From NCBI GenBank assembly GCA_031284185.1, contig JAITAJ010000136.1, positions 1 through 24,432 on the forward strand: a DNA stretch of 24,432 nucleotides, read 5' to 3'. The notes beneath the pieces are model-generated. The model was not told the DNA's origin and did not search any database. It saw only the letters and a program-made list of their open reading frames with translations. Position 1 is the first letter of the stretch, and each line of letters begins with the position of its first letter. This DNA comes from Accumulibacter sp. Its GTDB lineage: Bacteria; Pseudomonadota; Gammaproteobacteria; Burkholderiales; Rhodocyclaceae. The position numbers and the translations under genes were made by a program. This document shows, piece after piece, positions 1 through 8,311 of the stretch.

Positions 1-359
1 TCGTGCGCGATATGCACGTAGGCCATGATCCAGTTGTCACTGCCGATGCGGGTCACGCCCGCGTCTTGCGCGGTGCCGAGGTTGAACGTGCAGAACTCGC
101 GGATGGTGTTGCGATCGCCGATTTCCAGCCGGGTCGGTTCGCCACCGTATTTTTTGTCCTGGGGAACTTCGCCGATCGAACAGAACTGGAATATCCGGTT
201 GTCGCAACCGATCCGCGTCCGCCCGGCAATCACGACGTGCGGACCGATCCAGGTGCCGCCGCCGATTTCGACGTGCTCGCCGATGATGGAATACGGCCCG
301 ACACTGACGCCGGCACTCAAGCGGGCGCCGGGATGAACGATCGCCGTGGGGTGAATCAT
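1..359 (-). CDS. lpxA: UDP-N-acetylglucosamine acyltransferase LpxA, N-terminal part
   Basis: LpxA carries out the first step of lipid A synthesis in the cytoplasm, moving a 3-hydroxyacyl chain from acyl-ACP to UDP-GlcNAc. The visible 119 codons start MIHPTAIVHPGARL and show the hexapeptide repeats of a left-handed beta helix, then FCSIGEVPQDKKYGGEPTRL and NWIMAYVHIAH. His116 and His119 match E. coli His122 and the catalytic His125, and the window ends directly after His119, so the C-terminal half is missing only because of the edge. The ATG lies 19 bases after the fabZ stop in the same operon. The stretch NLGTAQDAGVTRIG resembles betaproteobacterial LpxA as I remember it. Function is near certain; the full length cannot be judged. 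Confidence 0.96.
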   Translation of the reverse strand, partial: MIHPTAIVHPGARLSAGVSVGPYSIIGEHVEIGGGTWIGPHVVIAGRTRIGCDNRIFQFCSIGEVPQDKKYGGEPTRLEIGDRNTIREFCTFNLGTAQDAGVTRIGSDNWIMAYVHIAH

Positions 360-378
360 GCCATCGTCCGCGCCGCGA

Positions 379-825
379 TCACGCCACGTCGCGCTTGGCG
401 CACATCAGTTCCGCCTCGGCGGCCACTTCGCCGTCGACGCGCGCCTCGGCCTTGTATTTCCAGATGCCGCGCATCCGGCGCGCGATTTCGACGTGCAGGT
501 GAAGCTGATCGCCAGCCATCACCGGCTTCTTGAAACGCGCGCCGTCGATGCCGACGAAATAAAATACCGAATTCTCGTCCGGCACGACATCCATGGTCTT
601 GAACGACAGGATGCCGGCGGCCTGCGCCAGCGCCTCCATGATCAACACGCCGGGCAGCACCGGATGATGCGGGAAGTGACCGACGAAAAACGGCTCGTTG
701 ATGGTGATGTTCTTGTAGGCATGGATGAACTTCCCCGGCTCGAAATCGACGACCCGATCCACCAGGAGGAAGGGATAGCGATGCGGCAAGTGCTTCAATA
801 TTTCATGAATATCCATTGTATTCAA
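379..825 (-). CDS. fabZ: 3-hydroxyacyl-ACP dehydratase FabZ
   Basis: FabZ dehydrates 3-hydroxyacyl-ACP in the fatty acid elongation cycle and competes with LpxA and LpxD for the same acyl-ACP pool. The protein begins MNTMDIHEILKHLPHRYPFL and carries the hot-dog fold active-site stretch GHFPHHPVLPGV with His50 and, in the following IMEALAQAAG, Glu64. I chose the TTG at 825 (148 aa): GGAG lies 8 bases before it, and it overlaps by 4 bases (TTGA) the stop of the lpxD reading frame that continues past the amber codon. The alternative is the ATG at 816 (145 aa), the commonly seen N-terminus, but there the GGAG would be 17 bases away. Product certain, start likely. Confidence 0.95.
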   Translation of the reverse strand: MNTMDIHEILKHLPHRYPFLLVDRVVDFEPGKFIHAYKNITINEPFFVGHFPHHPVLPGVLIMEALAQAAGILSFKTMDVVPDENSVFYFVGIDGARFKKPVMAGDQLHLHVEIARRMRGIWKYKAEARVDGEVAAEAELMCAKRDVA

Positions 826-923
826 GATGTTTTCTCCATGAGTTCGAGTTTCTTTTCCAGTTCGGACACCCGTTCCGCGAGCATGGCGAGACGCTTGATC
901 TGCGCCGCGTTCCGCAACCAATC
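822..923 (-). other. Untranslated in-frame C-terminal tail of lpxD
   Basis: Directly after the lpxD amber codon the same frame stays open for 33 more codons to a TGA at 824-822. It begins DWLRNAAQIKRLAMLAE and ends in a charged amphipathic stretch, VSELEKKLELMEKTS. From memory this lines up with the E. coli LpxD C-terminus, VWRKTAALVMNIDD...RLKSLERK, the helical extension known to contact acyl carrier protein. Adding it would make LpxD about 345 residues, the usual family length. It has no start codon with a good ribosome site of its own, and its stop overlaps the fabZ TTG. It is either recently lost coding sequence, a readthrough extension or a base-call error. Confidence 0.85.
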
Positions 924-1859
924 CTAATGCGCTTCCAGGGGAAAGATGCTGGTGTATTGGCCGGGCCGGCGCAGGCTCTTGGTCACCATCGTTCCCGCCG
1001 AGACGTGAACGTCGTCCGCCAGTTCGAGATGACCGATGATCATGCCGGCGCCGCCGATCGTGCAGCGCCGCCCGATGCGCGCGCTGCCGGCGATTCCGAC
1101 GCAGCCGGCCATCGCCGCGTGCTCGCCGACCACGACGTTGTGCGCGATCTGTATCTGGTTGTCGAGCTTGACGCCGTCGCCGATCACGGTGTCACCCAAC
1201 GCGCCCCGGTCGATCGAGGTGTTGGCGCCGATTTCCACATCGTCCCCGATCACCACGCGACCGATCTGGGGAATCTTGACCCAGCGTCCGTCCTCCGGCG
1301 CGAAGCCGAAGCCATCGCCACCGATGACCGCGCCGGCCTGTACCACGGCGCGGCGGCCGATGACGCAATCATGGTAGACCACCACGTTCGGGTACAGCAC
1401 CGAGTCGTCACCGATCGAGACGCCCTCTCCGATCACACAGCCGGGGTAGAGCGTCACGTGCTCGCCGATCACCGCGTGCTCGCCGATCACGACGTTTTCG
1501 CCGATCCGCGCCGTCTCCGGCACGGCGCCATGAACCACCGCGCTCGGATGGATTCCGGGCGGGCGCGTTTTCGGCGGATTCAACAAGGCCACCACGCGCG
1601 CATAGTAGGCGTAGGCATTGTCGTGAATGATTCTCGGCAGCGCCGTATCGCCGGCAAACCGTGGCGGCACGATGACCGCCGACGCCCCGGTCGAGCAGAG
1701 TTGCCGGCGATACCTGGGGTTGGATAGAAAGGCGATCTGACCGGCGCGCGCGGACGCCAGCGCGGATACCTGCGAAACGATGACGGATGGATCCCCTTCG
1801 AGCCGCCCGCCCAGCCGCGCGACGATCTCAGCGAGAGGCATCCCTCCGTGTTTTGCCAC
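924..1859 (-). CDS. lpxD: UDP-3-O-acyl-glucosamine N-acyltransferase LpxD, ended early by an in-frame amber codon
   Basis: LpxD adds the second, N-linked hydroxyacyl chain in lipid A synthesis. The N-terminal uridine-binding domain spans about residues 1-100, followed by hexapeptide repeats of the left-handed beta helix. His240 in NQIQIAHNVVVG matches catalytic His239 of E. coli, and GMIIGHLELADDVHVSAGTM is also typical. The frame ends at a TAG (926-924) after SIFPLEAH, giving 311 aa, about 34 short of the family. The missing tail is still encoded in frame downstream. The catalytic core is complete, so the short form could fold, but acyl carrier protein contact may be weaker. The start is a GTG at 1859, five bases after the skp stop; an internal ATG six codons later is the alternative. 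Confidence 0.93.
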   Translation of the reverse strand: MAKHGGMPLAEIVARLGGRLEGDPSVIVSQVSALASARAGQIAFLSNPRYRRQLCSTGASAVIVPPRFAGDTALPRIIHDNAYAYYARVVALLNPPKTRPPGIHPSAVVHGAVPETARIGENVVIGEHAVIGEHVTLYPGCVIGEGVSIGDDSVLYPNVVVYHDCVIGRRAVVQAGAVIGGDGFGFAPEDGRWVKIPQIGRVVIGDDVEIGANTSIDRGALGDTVIGDGVKLDNQIQIAHNVVVGEHAAMAGCVGIAGSARIGRRCTIGGAGMIIGHLELADDVHVSAGTMVTKSLRRPGQYTSIFPLEAH

Positions 1860-1864
1860 GTCGC

Positions 1865-2380
1865 TTACTTACCGTCAGCCGCCAGGGCCTTGATGATTTT
1901 TTCGGTGATGTCGAGCCTCGGGCTTGCCCATACCACGTCCTGCACGATCAGATCGTAATTTTCGCTTTCGGCAAGCTGCTTGATGGCCCGGTTGGCCTTC
2001 TCGATGATGGCCGCATTCTCTTCGTTCTGGCGGAGATTGAGATCCTCGCGGAATTCGCGCTGCCTGCGCTGGAATTCCCGCGAGAGCTCGTTCAGCTCCT
2101 TTTCCCTGGCGCGCCGGTCGGTCTCGCTCATCGTCACGGCGTCTTTTTCGAGCGTATCCTGCATGCTCTGAAGCTGTTTGGCCATGTTCTGCAAATCCTG
2201 GTCACGCTTGGAAAACTCGGCCTCGATCTTTTTCGCGGCCTTCACGGCGGCGGGCGCGTCGCGGAATATCCGCTGCGTATTGACGTAACCAATTTTCACC
2301 GACGAATCTTGCGCCGCCACATACGACACCGGCAATGTCATCGACAACACGGCCAGCAGCGTGGCAAATTTCGTTTTCAA
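1865..2380 (-). CDS. skp: Periplasmic chaperone Skp/OmpH
   Basis: Skp holds unfolded outer-membrane proteins in the periplasm as a trimer and hands them to the Bam complex. The 171 aa protein has a signal peptide (positive MKTK, hydrophobic core, probable cleavage near VAA-QDS at residues 23-24), the family opening VKIGYVNTQRIFRDAP, a long charged coiled-coil-like region (about residues 45-135, rich in E, R, K, Q) and the closing NYDLIVQDVVWASPRLDIT. The start is a TTG at 2380 with GGAG 6 bases ahead of it. The gene begins 15 bases after the bamA stop and ends 5 bases before lpxD, as usual in this operon. Confidence 0.95.
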   Translation of the reverse strand: MKTKFATLLAVLSMTLPVSYVAAQDSSVKIGYVNTQRIFRDAPAAVKAAKKIEAEFSKRDQDLQNMAKQLQSMQDTLEKDAVTMSETDRRAREKELNELSREFQRRQREFREDLNLRQNEENAAIIEKANRAIKQLAESENYDLIVQDVVWASPRLDITEKIIKALAADGK

Positions 2381-2395
2381 ACTGTTTCTCCTAGA

Positions 2396-4759
2396 CTAGA
2401 ACACGGTTCCCATCTGAAACTGGAAACGCCGAATACTATCATCTTTTTGTTTGTTCAGCGGGTGCGCGAAGCTGAATTTCAGCGGCCCCAGGGGCGACAG
2501 CCAGGTCGCGGCGAGGCCCACCGACATGCGAATCGGACCCTCGTCGCAGACGGTGCCCGACCCCCGGCTACAGTTGGTGGTCTTCTCGTCCGAATACACC
2601 TGGCCGGCATCGAAGAAGGGGCCGAAGCGGAAGGATTTGTCGGCGCCGAAACCCGGCACCGGCATCGACAATTCGGCGTTGAAGACGAAACGGCGCGTGC
2701 CGCCCAGGCGCACTTCGTCGTCGCCGGAATCGATCTCGTAAGGCCCCAGGCTGGCCGTGTCCCAACCGCGCACGGAGCCCGTTCCGCCAGCGTAGAAATT
2801 CTTGAAGAAGGGCATGTCCTGACCGCGCAGCCCCTTGGCGTAGCCGAATTCGCCGTTCAGCATCAGCGCCAAGGACCGCGTCACCGGGAAGTAGCGCTGG
2901 TGCTGGTAGGTGAACTTGTAGTAACGCAGATCGCCGCCCGGGCTGACCTCGAACAGCGCTCTCTGATAGGCGCCCTGCGTCGGATTGATCGCGCTGTCCC
3001 GTCCGTCGCTGGCCCAGCCGGCGGTGAGCGGAACCGACAGACTGCCGCAGGTCTCCGTGTTTCCGCCGCAGAACCTGTCGATGAAACGCACGTATTGCAG
3101 CGGCGTGTTGACGTAGCCGTAGTCGCTGTTGCCGTCGCGATCGATGGTGACTTTCGTGTAATCGAGCGCCGCGCCGAAGCTGATCGACTGCTTCTCGCTG
3201 ATCGGAATGCCGAACTTGATGCCGCCGCCGGTCGATTCGGTCTTGTACATGTAGCCGAGGTAAGTCGGGTCCGACTTCCGATGGTAGACGTCGAACCCCT
3301 GGCTCACGCCATCGACCGTGAAATAGGGGTTGTCATAGCTGAAGCCGATGGAGCGGTTGATCTTGCCGGTGCCGACCTGGACCGAGGCGAATTTGCCGCT
3401 GCCGAAAATATTGGCCTGGGAAATCGATCCCGAAAGGATGACTTTTTCCGACTGCGAGTAACCCGCTCCCAGGGTGATGTTGCCCGTCGTTTTTTCGGTC
3501 ACCCCGAAATTGATGTCGAGCTGGTCGGTGGTTCCGGAAACCGGAATCGTTTCGATGGTCACCTCGGAGAAATAATCGGTTCTGTCGATGCGCTGCTTCG
3601 AGAGCTTGACCCGCTCATCGTCATACCAAGCGCCTTCCATCTGCCGGACTTCCTGCCGGATGACTTCGTCGCGCGTCTTGGTGTTGCCGCCGATATTGAT
3701 GCGGCGGACGTAAACCCGCCGGCCCGGATCGACGAAAACGGTGAACGCCACCTGCCTCTTTTCCTTGTCGACTTCCGGCGCCACGTTGACGTTGGCGAAG
3801 GCATAGCCCATCCCCGACAGCCTGTCGCTGATGGCCTTGGTGCTCTCATTGACCGCTTCGCGCGAGAAGACCTCTCCCGCCTTGATCTTCATGGCGGTTC
3901 TGAAATCCTCTTCCGGGAGAATCAGGTCGCCGGCCAGCTTGACCGAGGAAACGATGTAACGCTCCCCTTCCGAGAGGTTGATCGTGATGTAGATGTCCTT
4001 CTTGTCCGGACTGATCGAAACCTGCGTCGACTCGATGTTGAATTCGAGAAAGCCGCGGTTCAGATAGAAGGATTGAAGCGTTTCCAGATCCGCGGACAGC
4101 TTCTGTTTTGAATATTGATCGTTTTTCGTATACCAGCTGATCCAGTTCGGCGTCCGCAACTGGAAAAGATCGAACAAGTCCTTTTCCTTGAAGGACATCG
4201 CGCCGACGATGTTGATCTGCCGGATCAGCGCGAAGTCGCCTTCCTCGATGTTGAAATTGATGCCCACCCGATTCCGTTCGAGCGGCGTCACCGTCGTCGT
4301 CACGGTCATCGAATACTTGCCGCGGGTCAGGTATTGCCGCTTGAGTTCCTGCTCGGCGCGTTCCAGCATGCCGCGGTCGAACGAACGCGACACGGCAAAT
4401 CCCGCTTCCTTGAGTCCCTTGAGGATTTGCTCCTTGTCGAACTCCTTGAGGCCGACGAAATCGATCGACGCGATGGCCGGGCGTTCCTCGACCACCACGA
4501 CCACCACGGTGCCGTCGATGTCGATGCGCACGTCCTTGAAAAAGCCGGTGGCGAACAGGGCCTTGATCGCCTGCGCGGCCTTCTCGTCGGTCATCGTCTC
4601 TCCGACCTTGACCGGCAGATAACTGAACACCGTGCCCGGCTCGGTACGCTGAATTCCCTCGATCTGGATGTCTTTCACCGTGAAAGACTCGAAGGCCGAG
4701 GCACCGGACACGCACAGCGCGACGATCGCGCCGGCAAACAGAATTAGAATTCTTTTCAT
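2396..4759 (-). CDS. bamA: Outer membrane protein assembly factor BamA
   Basis: BamA is the core of the Bam complex that inserts beta-barrel proteins into the outer membrane. The 787 aa protein has a signal peptide cleaved near residue 22 (SGASA-FESF), five POTRA domains up to about residue 425, and a C-terminal 16-strand barrel ending in Phe787, the usual last residue. The conserved loop-6 motif appears as VRGW at residues 663-666, where VRGF or VRGY is more common. Two cysteine pairs, 564/571 and 730/738, sit in probable surface loops and could form disulfides. The ATG lies 3 bases past the rseP stop with only a weak ribosome site, so translation is probably coupled. Confidence 0.97.
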   Translation of the reverse strand: MKRILILFAGAIVALCVSGASAFESFTVKDIQIEGIQRTEPGTVFSYLPVKVGETMTDEKAAQAIKALFATGFFKDVRIDIDGTVVVVVVEERPAIASIDFVGLKEFDKEQILKGLKEAGFAVSRSFDRGMLERAEQELKRQYLTRGKYSMTVTTTVTPLERNRVGINFNIEEGDFALIRQINIVGAMSFKEKDLFDLFQLRTPNWISWYTKNDQYSKQKLSADLETLQSFYLNRGFLEFNIESTQVSISPDKKDIYITINLSEGERYIVSSVKLAGDLILPEEDFRTAMKIKAGEVFSREAVNESTKAISDRLSGMGYAFANVNVAPEVDKEKRQVAFTVFVDPGRRVYVRRINIGGNTKTRDEVIRQEVRQMEGAWYDDERVKLSKQRIDRTDYFSEVTIETIPVSGTTDQLDINFGVTEKTTGNITLGAGYSQSEKVILSGSISQANIFGSGKFASVQVGTGKINRSIGFSYDNPYFTVDGVSQGFDVYHRKSDPTYLGYMYKTESTGGGIKFGIPISEKQSISFGAALDYTKVTIDRDGNSDYGYVNTPLQYVRFIDRFCGGNTETCGSLSVPLTAGWASDGRDSAINPTQGAYQRALFEVSPGGDLRYYKFTYQHQRYFPVTRSLALMLNGEFGYAKGLRGQDMPFFKNFYAGGTGSVRGWDTASLGPYEIDSGDDEVRLGGTRRFVFNAELSMPVPGFGADKSFRFGPFFDAGQVYSDEKTTNCSRGSGTVCDEGPIRMSVGLAATWLSPLGPLKFSFAHPLNKQKDDSIRRFQFQMGTVF

Positions 4760-4762
4760 GGG

Positions 4763-6133
4763 TCAGCCAGAAACCAATCGGGTGAAGTCATTGTAAAGCG
4801 CGAAAACCATCAGGATCACGATCAACGCCAGCCCGATCTTCTGGCCGATCATCAGCCACCGCTCGGACAAGGGACGGCCTCGCGCGATTTCCGCGACATC
4901 ATACAGTAAATGCCCGCCGTCCAGAACCGGAATCGGCAGCAGATTGAGCACGGCCAGACTGATGCTCACCAGCGCCATGAAGCGCAGGTAATGTTCGGCG
5001 CCCAGTCTGGCCGACTGGCCGGCATAGTCGGCGATGGTCACCGGGCCGCTGATGTTGCGCCACGACAGGGCGCCGGTCAGCATCCTGCCCATCATGCGCA
5101 GGGTGAACAGCGACTTGTCCCAGGTCTCCTCCAGCGCCTTGCCGAAAGCCGGGCCGGGGGCGTGACGCATGACGATCGACAGATCGCTCCGATCCAGCGC
5201 CGAATCGGCGACCATCACGCCGATCCGTCCGATTTCCCGGCCGTTGCTTCCGGTCCGCGTGGGCGTGACATCCACCGACGCCGTCTTGCCGTCCCGCCGG
5301 TACCTGAAGCGCAACGGAACATCCGGCGAATCCTGAACCGTCCGCACCACGTCGTACCACGACTCGACCGGTTTGCCGCCGATGTCGAGCAACACGTCGC
5401 CCGGCGACAGGCCCGCGGCGGCGGCGGCGCCTCCCGAATCGACACGTCCGACGATGGCGGGAACGACCGGACGGAAGAGGCGCAGGCCCAGCAAACCGAT
5501 CGGATCCTGTCCCGGCTCGGGATTTCTTGCCTCCGCCAAGGCCAGATGGCGAATGTTGATTTCCCCGCGTCCGTCGATGAGTTCCAGCGCCATCGAATCC
5601 TGCTCCATCATCCGGCGCAGCAGGATCCAGCGCAGATCGCCCCAGGTATCGACGGGTTCGCCGCCGGCCTTGAGCACCCGCTCGCCATTCCGTATCCCGG
5701 CCGCCGCCGCCGCGCTCTCGGCGGCGGGCTGGCCCAGCACCGGGCGCAATTCCTCCGTGCCGGACATGAACAGTCCCCAATGGAGGACGACGGCCAGGAC
5801 CAGATTGGCCAAGGGGCCGGCGGCGACGATGAGCATGCGCTTCCAGACGTCCTGCCGGTCGAAGCAGCGATGCCGTTCGCTCGCGGGCACCTCGTCCTCG
5901 CTCTCCTCGCCCAGCATTCGCACATAACCGCCCAGGGGGAACACGCCGACGGCCCATTCGGTGCCGTCCTTGCCCGCCCGCCACAGGAAGAGCGGACGGC
6001 CGAAGCCGATCGAGAAGCGCAGCACCTTGACGCCGACCAGACGGGCCAGCGCGTAATGGCCCAATTCGTGCACCACGATGAGAACACCGAGCAGCAAGGC
6101 AAAGGCCACCGCATAAAACAGAAAATCGCTCAT
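4763..6133 (-). CDS. rseP: Site-2 intramembrane zinc protease RseP
   Basis: RseP cuts the anti-sigma factor RseA within the inner membrane, releasing sigma-E during envelope stress. The 456 aa protein shows the zinc motif HELGH at residues 22-26 in the first transmembrane helix, the membrane-associated FPLGGYVRMLGEESEDE region, two tandem PDZ domains (about 125-200 and 210-295), and the third metal-ligand motif LLPIPVLDGGHL with Asp405. It ends with hydrophobic helices. AAGG lies 8 bases before the ATG. A 157-base spacer separates it from dxr, the longest gap inside this operon, so a secondary promoter there is possible. Position upstream of bamA and skp, both sigma-E targets in E. coli, fits. 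Confidence 0.96.
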   Translation of the reverse strand: MSDFLFYAVAFALLLGVLIVVHELGHYALARLVGVKVLRFSIGFGRPLFLWRAGKDGTEWAVGVFPLGGYVRMLGEESEDEVPASERHRCFDRQDVWKRMLIVAAGPLANLVLAVVLHWGLFMSGTEELRPVLGQPAAESAAAAAGIRNGERVLKAGGEPVDTWGDLRWILLRRMMEQDSMALELIDGRGEINIRHLALAEARNPEPGQDPIGLLGLRLFRPVVPAIVGRVDSGGAAAAAGLSPGDVLLDIGGKPVESWYDVVRTVQDSPDVPLRFRYRRDGKTASVDVTPTRTGSNGREIGRIGVMVADSALDRSDLSIVMRHAPGPAFGKALEETWDKSLFTLRMMGRMLTGALSWRNISGPVTIADYAGQSARLGAEHYLRFMALVSISLAVLNLLPIPVLDGGHLLYDVAEIARGRPLSERWLMIGQKIGLALIVILMVFALYNDFTRLVSG

Positions 6134-6290
6134 CTCAAAACCTTGATTGCTTCAAAACCGGAAAAACCAAAGATCAAAAAAGCGGTTGAAACGAACGCCG
6201 TCCCGGCGACGTCTTTCATCCCGGATCCGGCGGATCGTTCCCTTCATCGTTTTCGGTCTTCTCCACGCCCTGTGGGGTTGAATTCCTTCA

Positions 6291-7472
6291 TCACCCCATT
6301 CCGTCGACGATCCGCTCGGCCACCCGCCGCGCGGCGGCATCGGCGGCCAGCACGTCGTCCAGCGATTCGAGCCGCGATACCGGCGTTCGCTCCATGACGC
6401 GCGCGATGATCTGGGGGATGTCGGCGAACCCGATGCGCCTTTCGAGAAACCGCTGCACGGCCACTTCATTGGCGGCATTGAGCGCCGCGGGCGCGCTCTC
6501 GCCCTCCCGCAGCGCCCGGTAGGCCAGTCCGAGGCAAGGGAAACGCTCGAAGTCCGGCGGCTCGAAATGCAGCGCGGCAACGTCGAGCAGATCGAGCGCC
6601 TCGACCCCGGAAGAAATCCTTTCCGGATACGCCAGCGCCTGCGCGATCGGCGTGCGCATGTCCGGGTTGCCCAACTCGGCCAGGACGGAACCGTCGACGT
6701 ACTGGACCAGGGAATGGATCACGCTTTGCGGATGGACGAGAACCTGGATATTCTCCGCCGGAATGTCGAACAGCCAACGCGCCTCGATCACCTCCAGCCC
6801 CTTGTTCATCATCGTCGCCGAATCGACCGAGATTTTCCGGCCCATGACCCAGTTCGGATGAGCGCATGCCTGCTCCGGCGTGACTCTCGCGAAGTCCTCG
6901 CGCGGCGTTTTTCTGAACGGCCCGCCCGAGGCGGTCAGCAGGATGCCGCGCACGCCGCTCTCGCCGGGGTTTCCGCGATAATTGGCCGGCAGCGACTGGA
7001 ATATGGCGTTGTGCTCGCTGTCGATCGGCAGCAGGCGGGCGCCGCCGCTTTGCACCGCGCGCATGAAGACCGGCCCGGCCATGACCAGTGCCTCCTTGTT
7101 GGCGAGCAGAATCTTTTTCCCGGCAAGCGCCGCGGCCAGGGCCGGCGGCAGCCCGGCGGCCCCCACGATGGCCGCCATGACGGTATCCGCTTCCGGCAAT
7201 TCGGCCATGCGCACCAGCGCCTCGGGACCGGAGAGTACCTGCGTGGCGCCGCCCGCCGCGGCCAACCGCCGGCGTAACTCGACGGCCAGGATTTCATCGC
7301 GGACGACCGCGTGGCGCGGGGAAAATTCGAGACATTGCTCGAACAGGCGGTCGATCTGGCTGTGCGCGCACAGGGCTTCCACCTGGTAACGTTGCGGATG
7401 CCGCCTGATCACGTCGAGCGTGCTGACACCGATCGAGCCGGTCGAGCCGAGAATCGTGAGTCTGCGCGTCAT
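6291..7472 (-). CDS. dxr: 1-deoxy-D-xylulose 5-phosphate reductoisomerase Dxr
   Basis: Dxr turns DXP into 2-C-methyl-erythritol 4-phosphate with NADPH, the committed step of the non-mevalonate isoprenoid pathway, which supplies the UppS substrates. The 393 aa protein opens MTRRLTILGSTGSIGVSTLD, with the NADPH-binding GSTGSIG at 9-15, and carries LLANKEALVMAG, the metal and substrate motif IDSEHNAIFQ, the flexible loop LTASGGPFR and HPNWVMGRKISVDSATMMNK. The frame is open upstream into cdsA, but the ATG at 7472 overlaps the cdsA stop by one base (TGATG) and gives the family length. Intact. Confidence 0.97.
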   Translation of the reverse strand: MTRRLTILGSTGSIGVSTLDVIRRHPQRYQVEALCAHSQIDRLFEQCLEFSPRHAVVRDEILAVELRRRLAAAGGATQVLSGPEALVRMAELPEADTVMAAIVGAAGLPPALAAALAGKKILLANKEALVMAGPVFMRAVQSGGARLLPIDSEHNAIFQSLPANYRGNPGESGVRGILLTASGGPFRKTPREDFARVTPEQACAHPNWVMGRKISVDSATMMNKGLEVIEARWLFDIPAENIQVLVHPQSVIHSLVQYVDGSVLAELGNPDMRTPIAQALAYPERISSGVEALDLLDVAALHFEPPDFERFPCLGLAYRALREGESAPAALNAANEVAVQRFLERRIGFADIPQIIARVMERTPVSRLESLDDVLAADAAARRVAERIVDGMG

Positions 7473-8311
7473 CAGAGACCCATGCCAAATCTGAGCAGCG
7501 CGACGAGCGGCAAGGTGGACGCGAGGCTGTCTATGCGGTCGAGCACTCCGCCGTGTCCGGGGAGCAAGCGGCCGCTGTCTTTCAGCCCGGCCTGGCGCTT
7601 GAGCAGGGACTCGAACAGGTCGCCGACGATGCTGATCGCCGCGAGCGCCACGAGCAGGACGGTAAATAGGCCGGGGTTGCCGGAAAGTCCTCCCGGCAGC
7701 AAAGAAGCGAACAGGGATCCGCAGACCGCCACCGCCAGCACGCCGCCCACGGCGCCCTCCCAGGTCTTTCCCGGACTGATGGCCGGCGCCAGCTTGTGAC
7801 GCCCAAACGCCCGACCGCAGAAATAGGCGGCGACGTCGGCCAGCCAGATCATCGCCATGACCGCCAGGAGCTGCCCGGCGCCCAGCAGCCGCAACTGAAC
7901 CAGCGCCGCCCAGGCCGGCAGGATGACCAGCGCGCCGGACAGCATCCCCAGCGGCGGATACGCCGCGGACCAGCGCCGCTTCAGCCACAGCGGAACGGCT
8001 CCCAGCCAGAACGCGGCGGCGGGAAGATACAGCCAGCGCCCCACCTGCCAGGCATTCGCATTCGAGGACCCTTCGCCGAGGCCGAACGCGGCGGGGAAAG
8101 CCGACGCCATGAACACGATCGCGGCGGCGGCGCCGAGGCTGACGGCCAGCCGGACGCGCCCGCCAAACTTCATCAGGCCGCCCCACTCCCAGAACGCCGA
8201 CATCGCGATCAGGGTGGAAAACCCCAGCCAGGCGATCGGCGGAAACAGGAACAGCGCGCAGAAAAAAACGGCCAACAGGCAGATCGCGGTAATGATCCGC
8301 GCCTTAAGCAT
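7472..8311 (-). CDS. cdsA: Phosphatidate cytidylyltransferase CdsA
   Basis: CdsA makes CDP-diacylglycerol from phosphatidic acid and CTP in the inner membrane, the branch point for all phospholipids. The 279 aa protein has a series of hydrophobic helices beginning ARIITAICLLAVFFCALFLF and the C-terminal family signature LKDSGRLLPGHGGVLDRIDS, with ISPGKTWEG ahead of it. The ATG at 8311 overlaps the end of uppS by 8 bases, indicating coupled translation. The longer open frame upstream is antisense-like, arginine- and serine-rich sequence and is not part of the gene. One base is shared with dxr at the other end. Confidence 0.95.
   Translation of the reverse strand: MLKARIITAICLLAVFFCALFLFPPIAWLGFSTLIAMSAFWEWGGLMKFGGRVRLAVSLGAAAAIVFMASAFPAAFGLGEGSSNANAWQVGRWLYLPAAAFWLGAVPLWLKRRWSAAYPPLGMLSGALVILPAWAALVQLRLLGAGQLLAVMAMIWLADVAAYFCGRAFGRHKLAPAISPGKTWEGAVGGVLAVAVCGSLFASLLPGGLSGNPGLFTVLLVALAAISIVGDLFESLLKRQAGLKDSGRLLPGHGGVLDRIDSLASTLPLVALLRFGMGL

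Noticed and set aside
1787..4111. A 774-codon open frame on the plus strand opposite bamA and skp
   Set aside because: It is antisense to genes with clear protein families, is rich in Arg, His and Asp as expected from complementary GC-rich codons, and has no recognisable domain.
6200..6260. Possible sigma-E promoter (GGAAC) before rseP
   Set aside because: The -35-like GGAAC has no matching -10 at the right distance; not strong enough to list as a feature.
4910..6397. A 495-codon plus-strand open frame across rseP
   Set aside because: Antisense to an intact rseP with HELGH and PDZ motifs; no domain or ribosome site.
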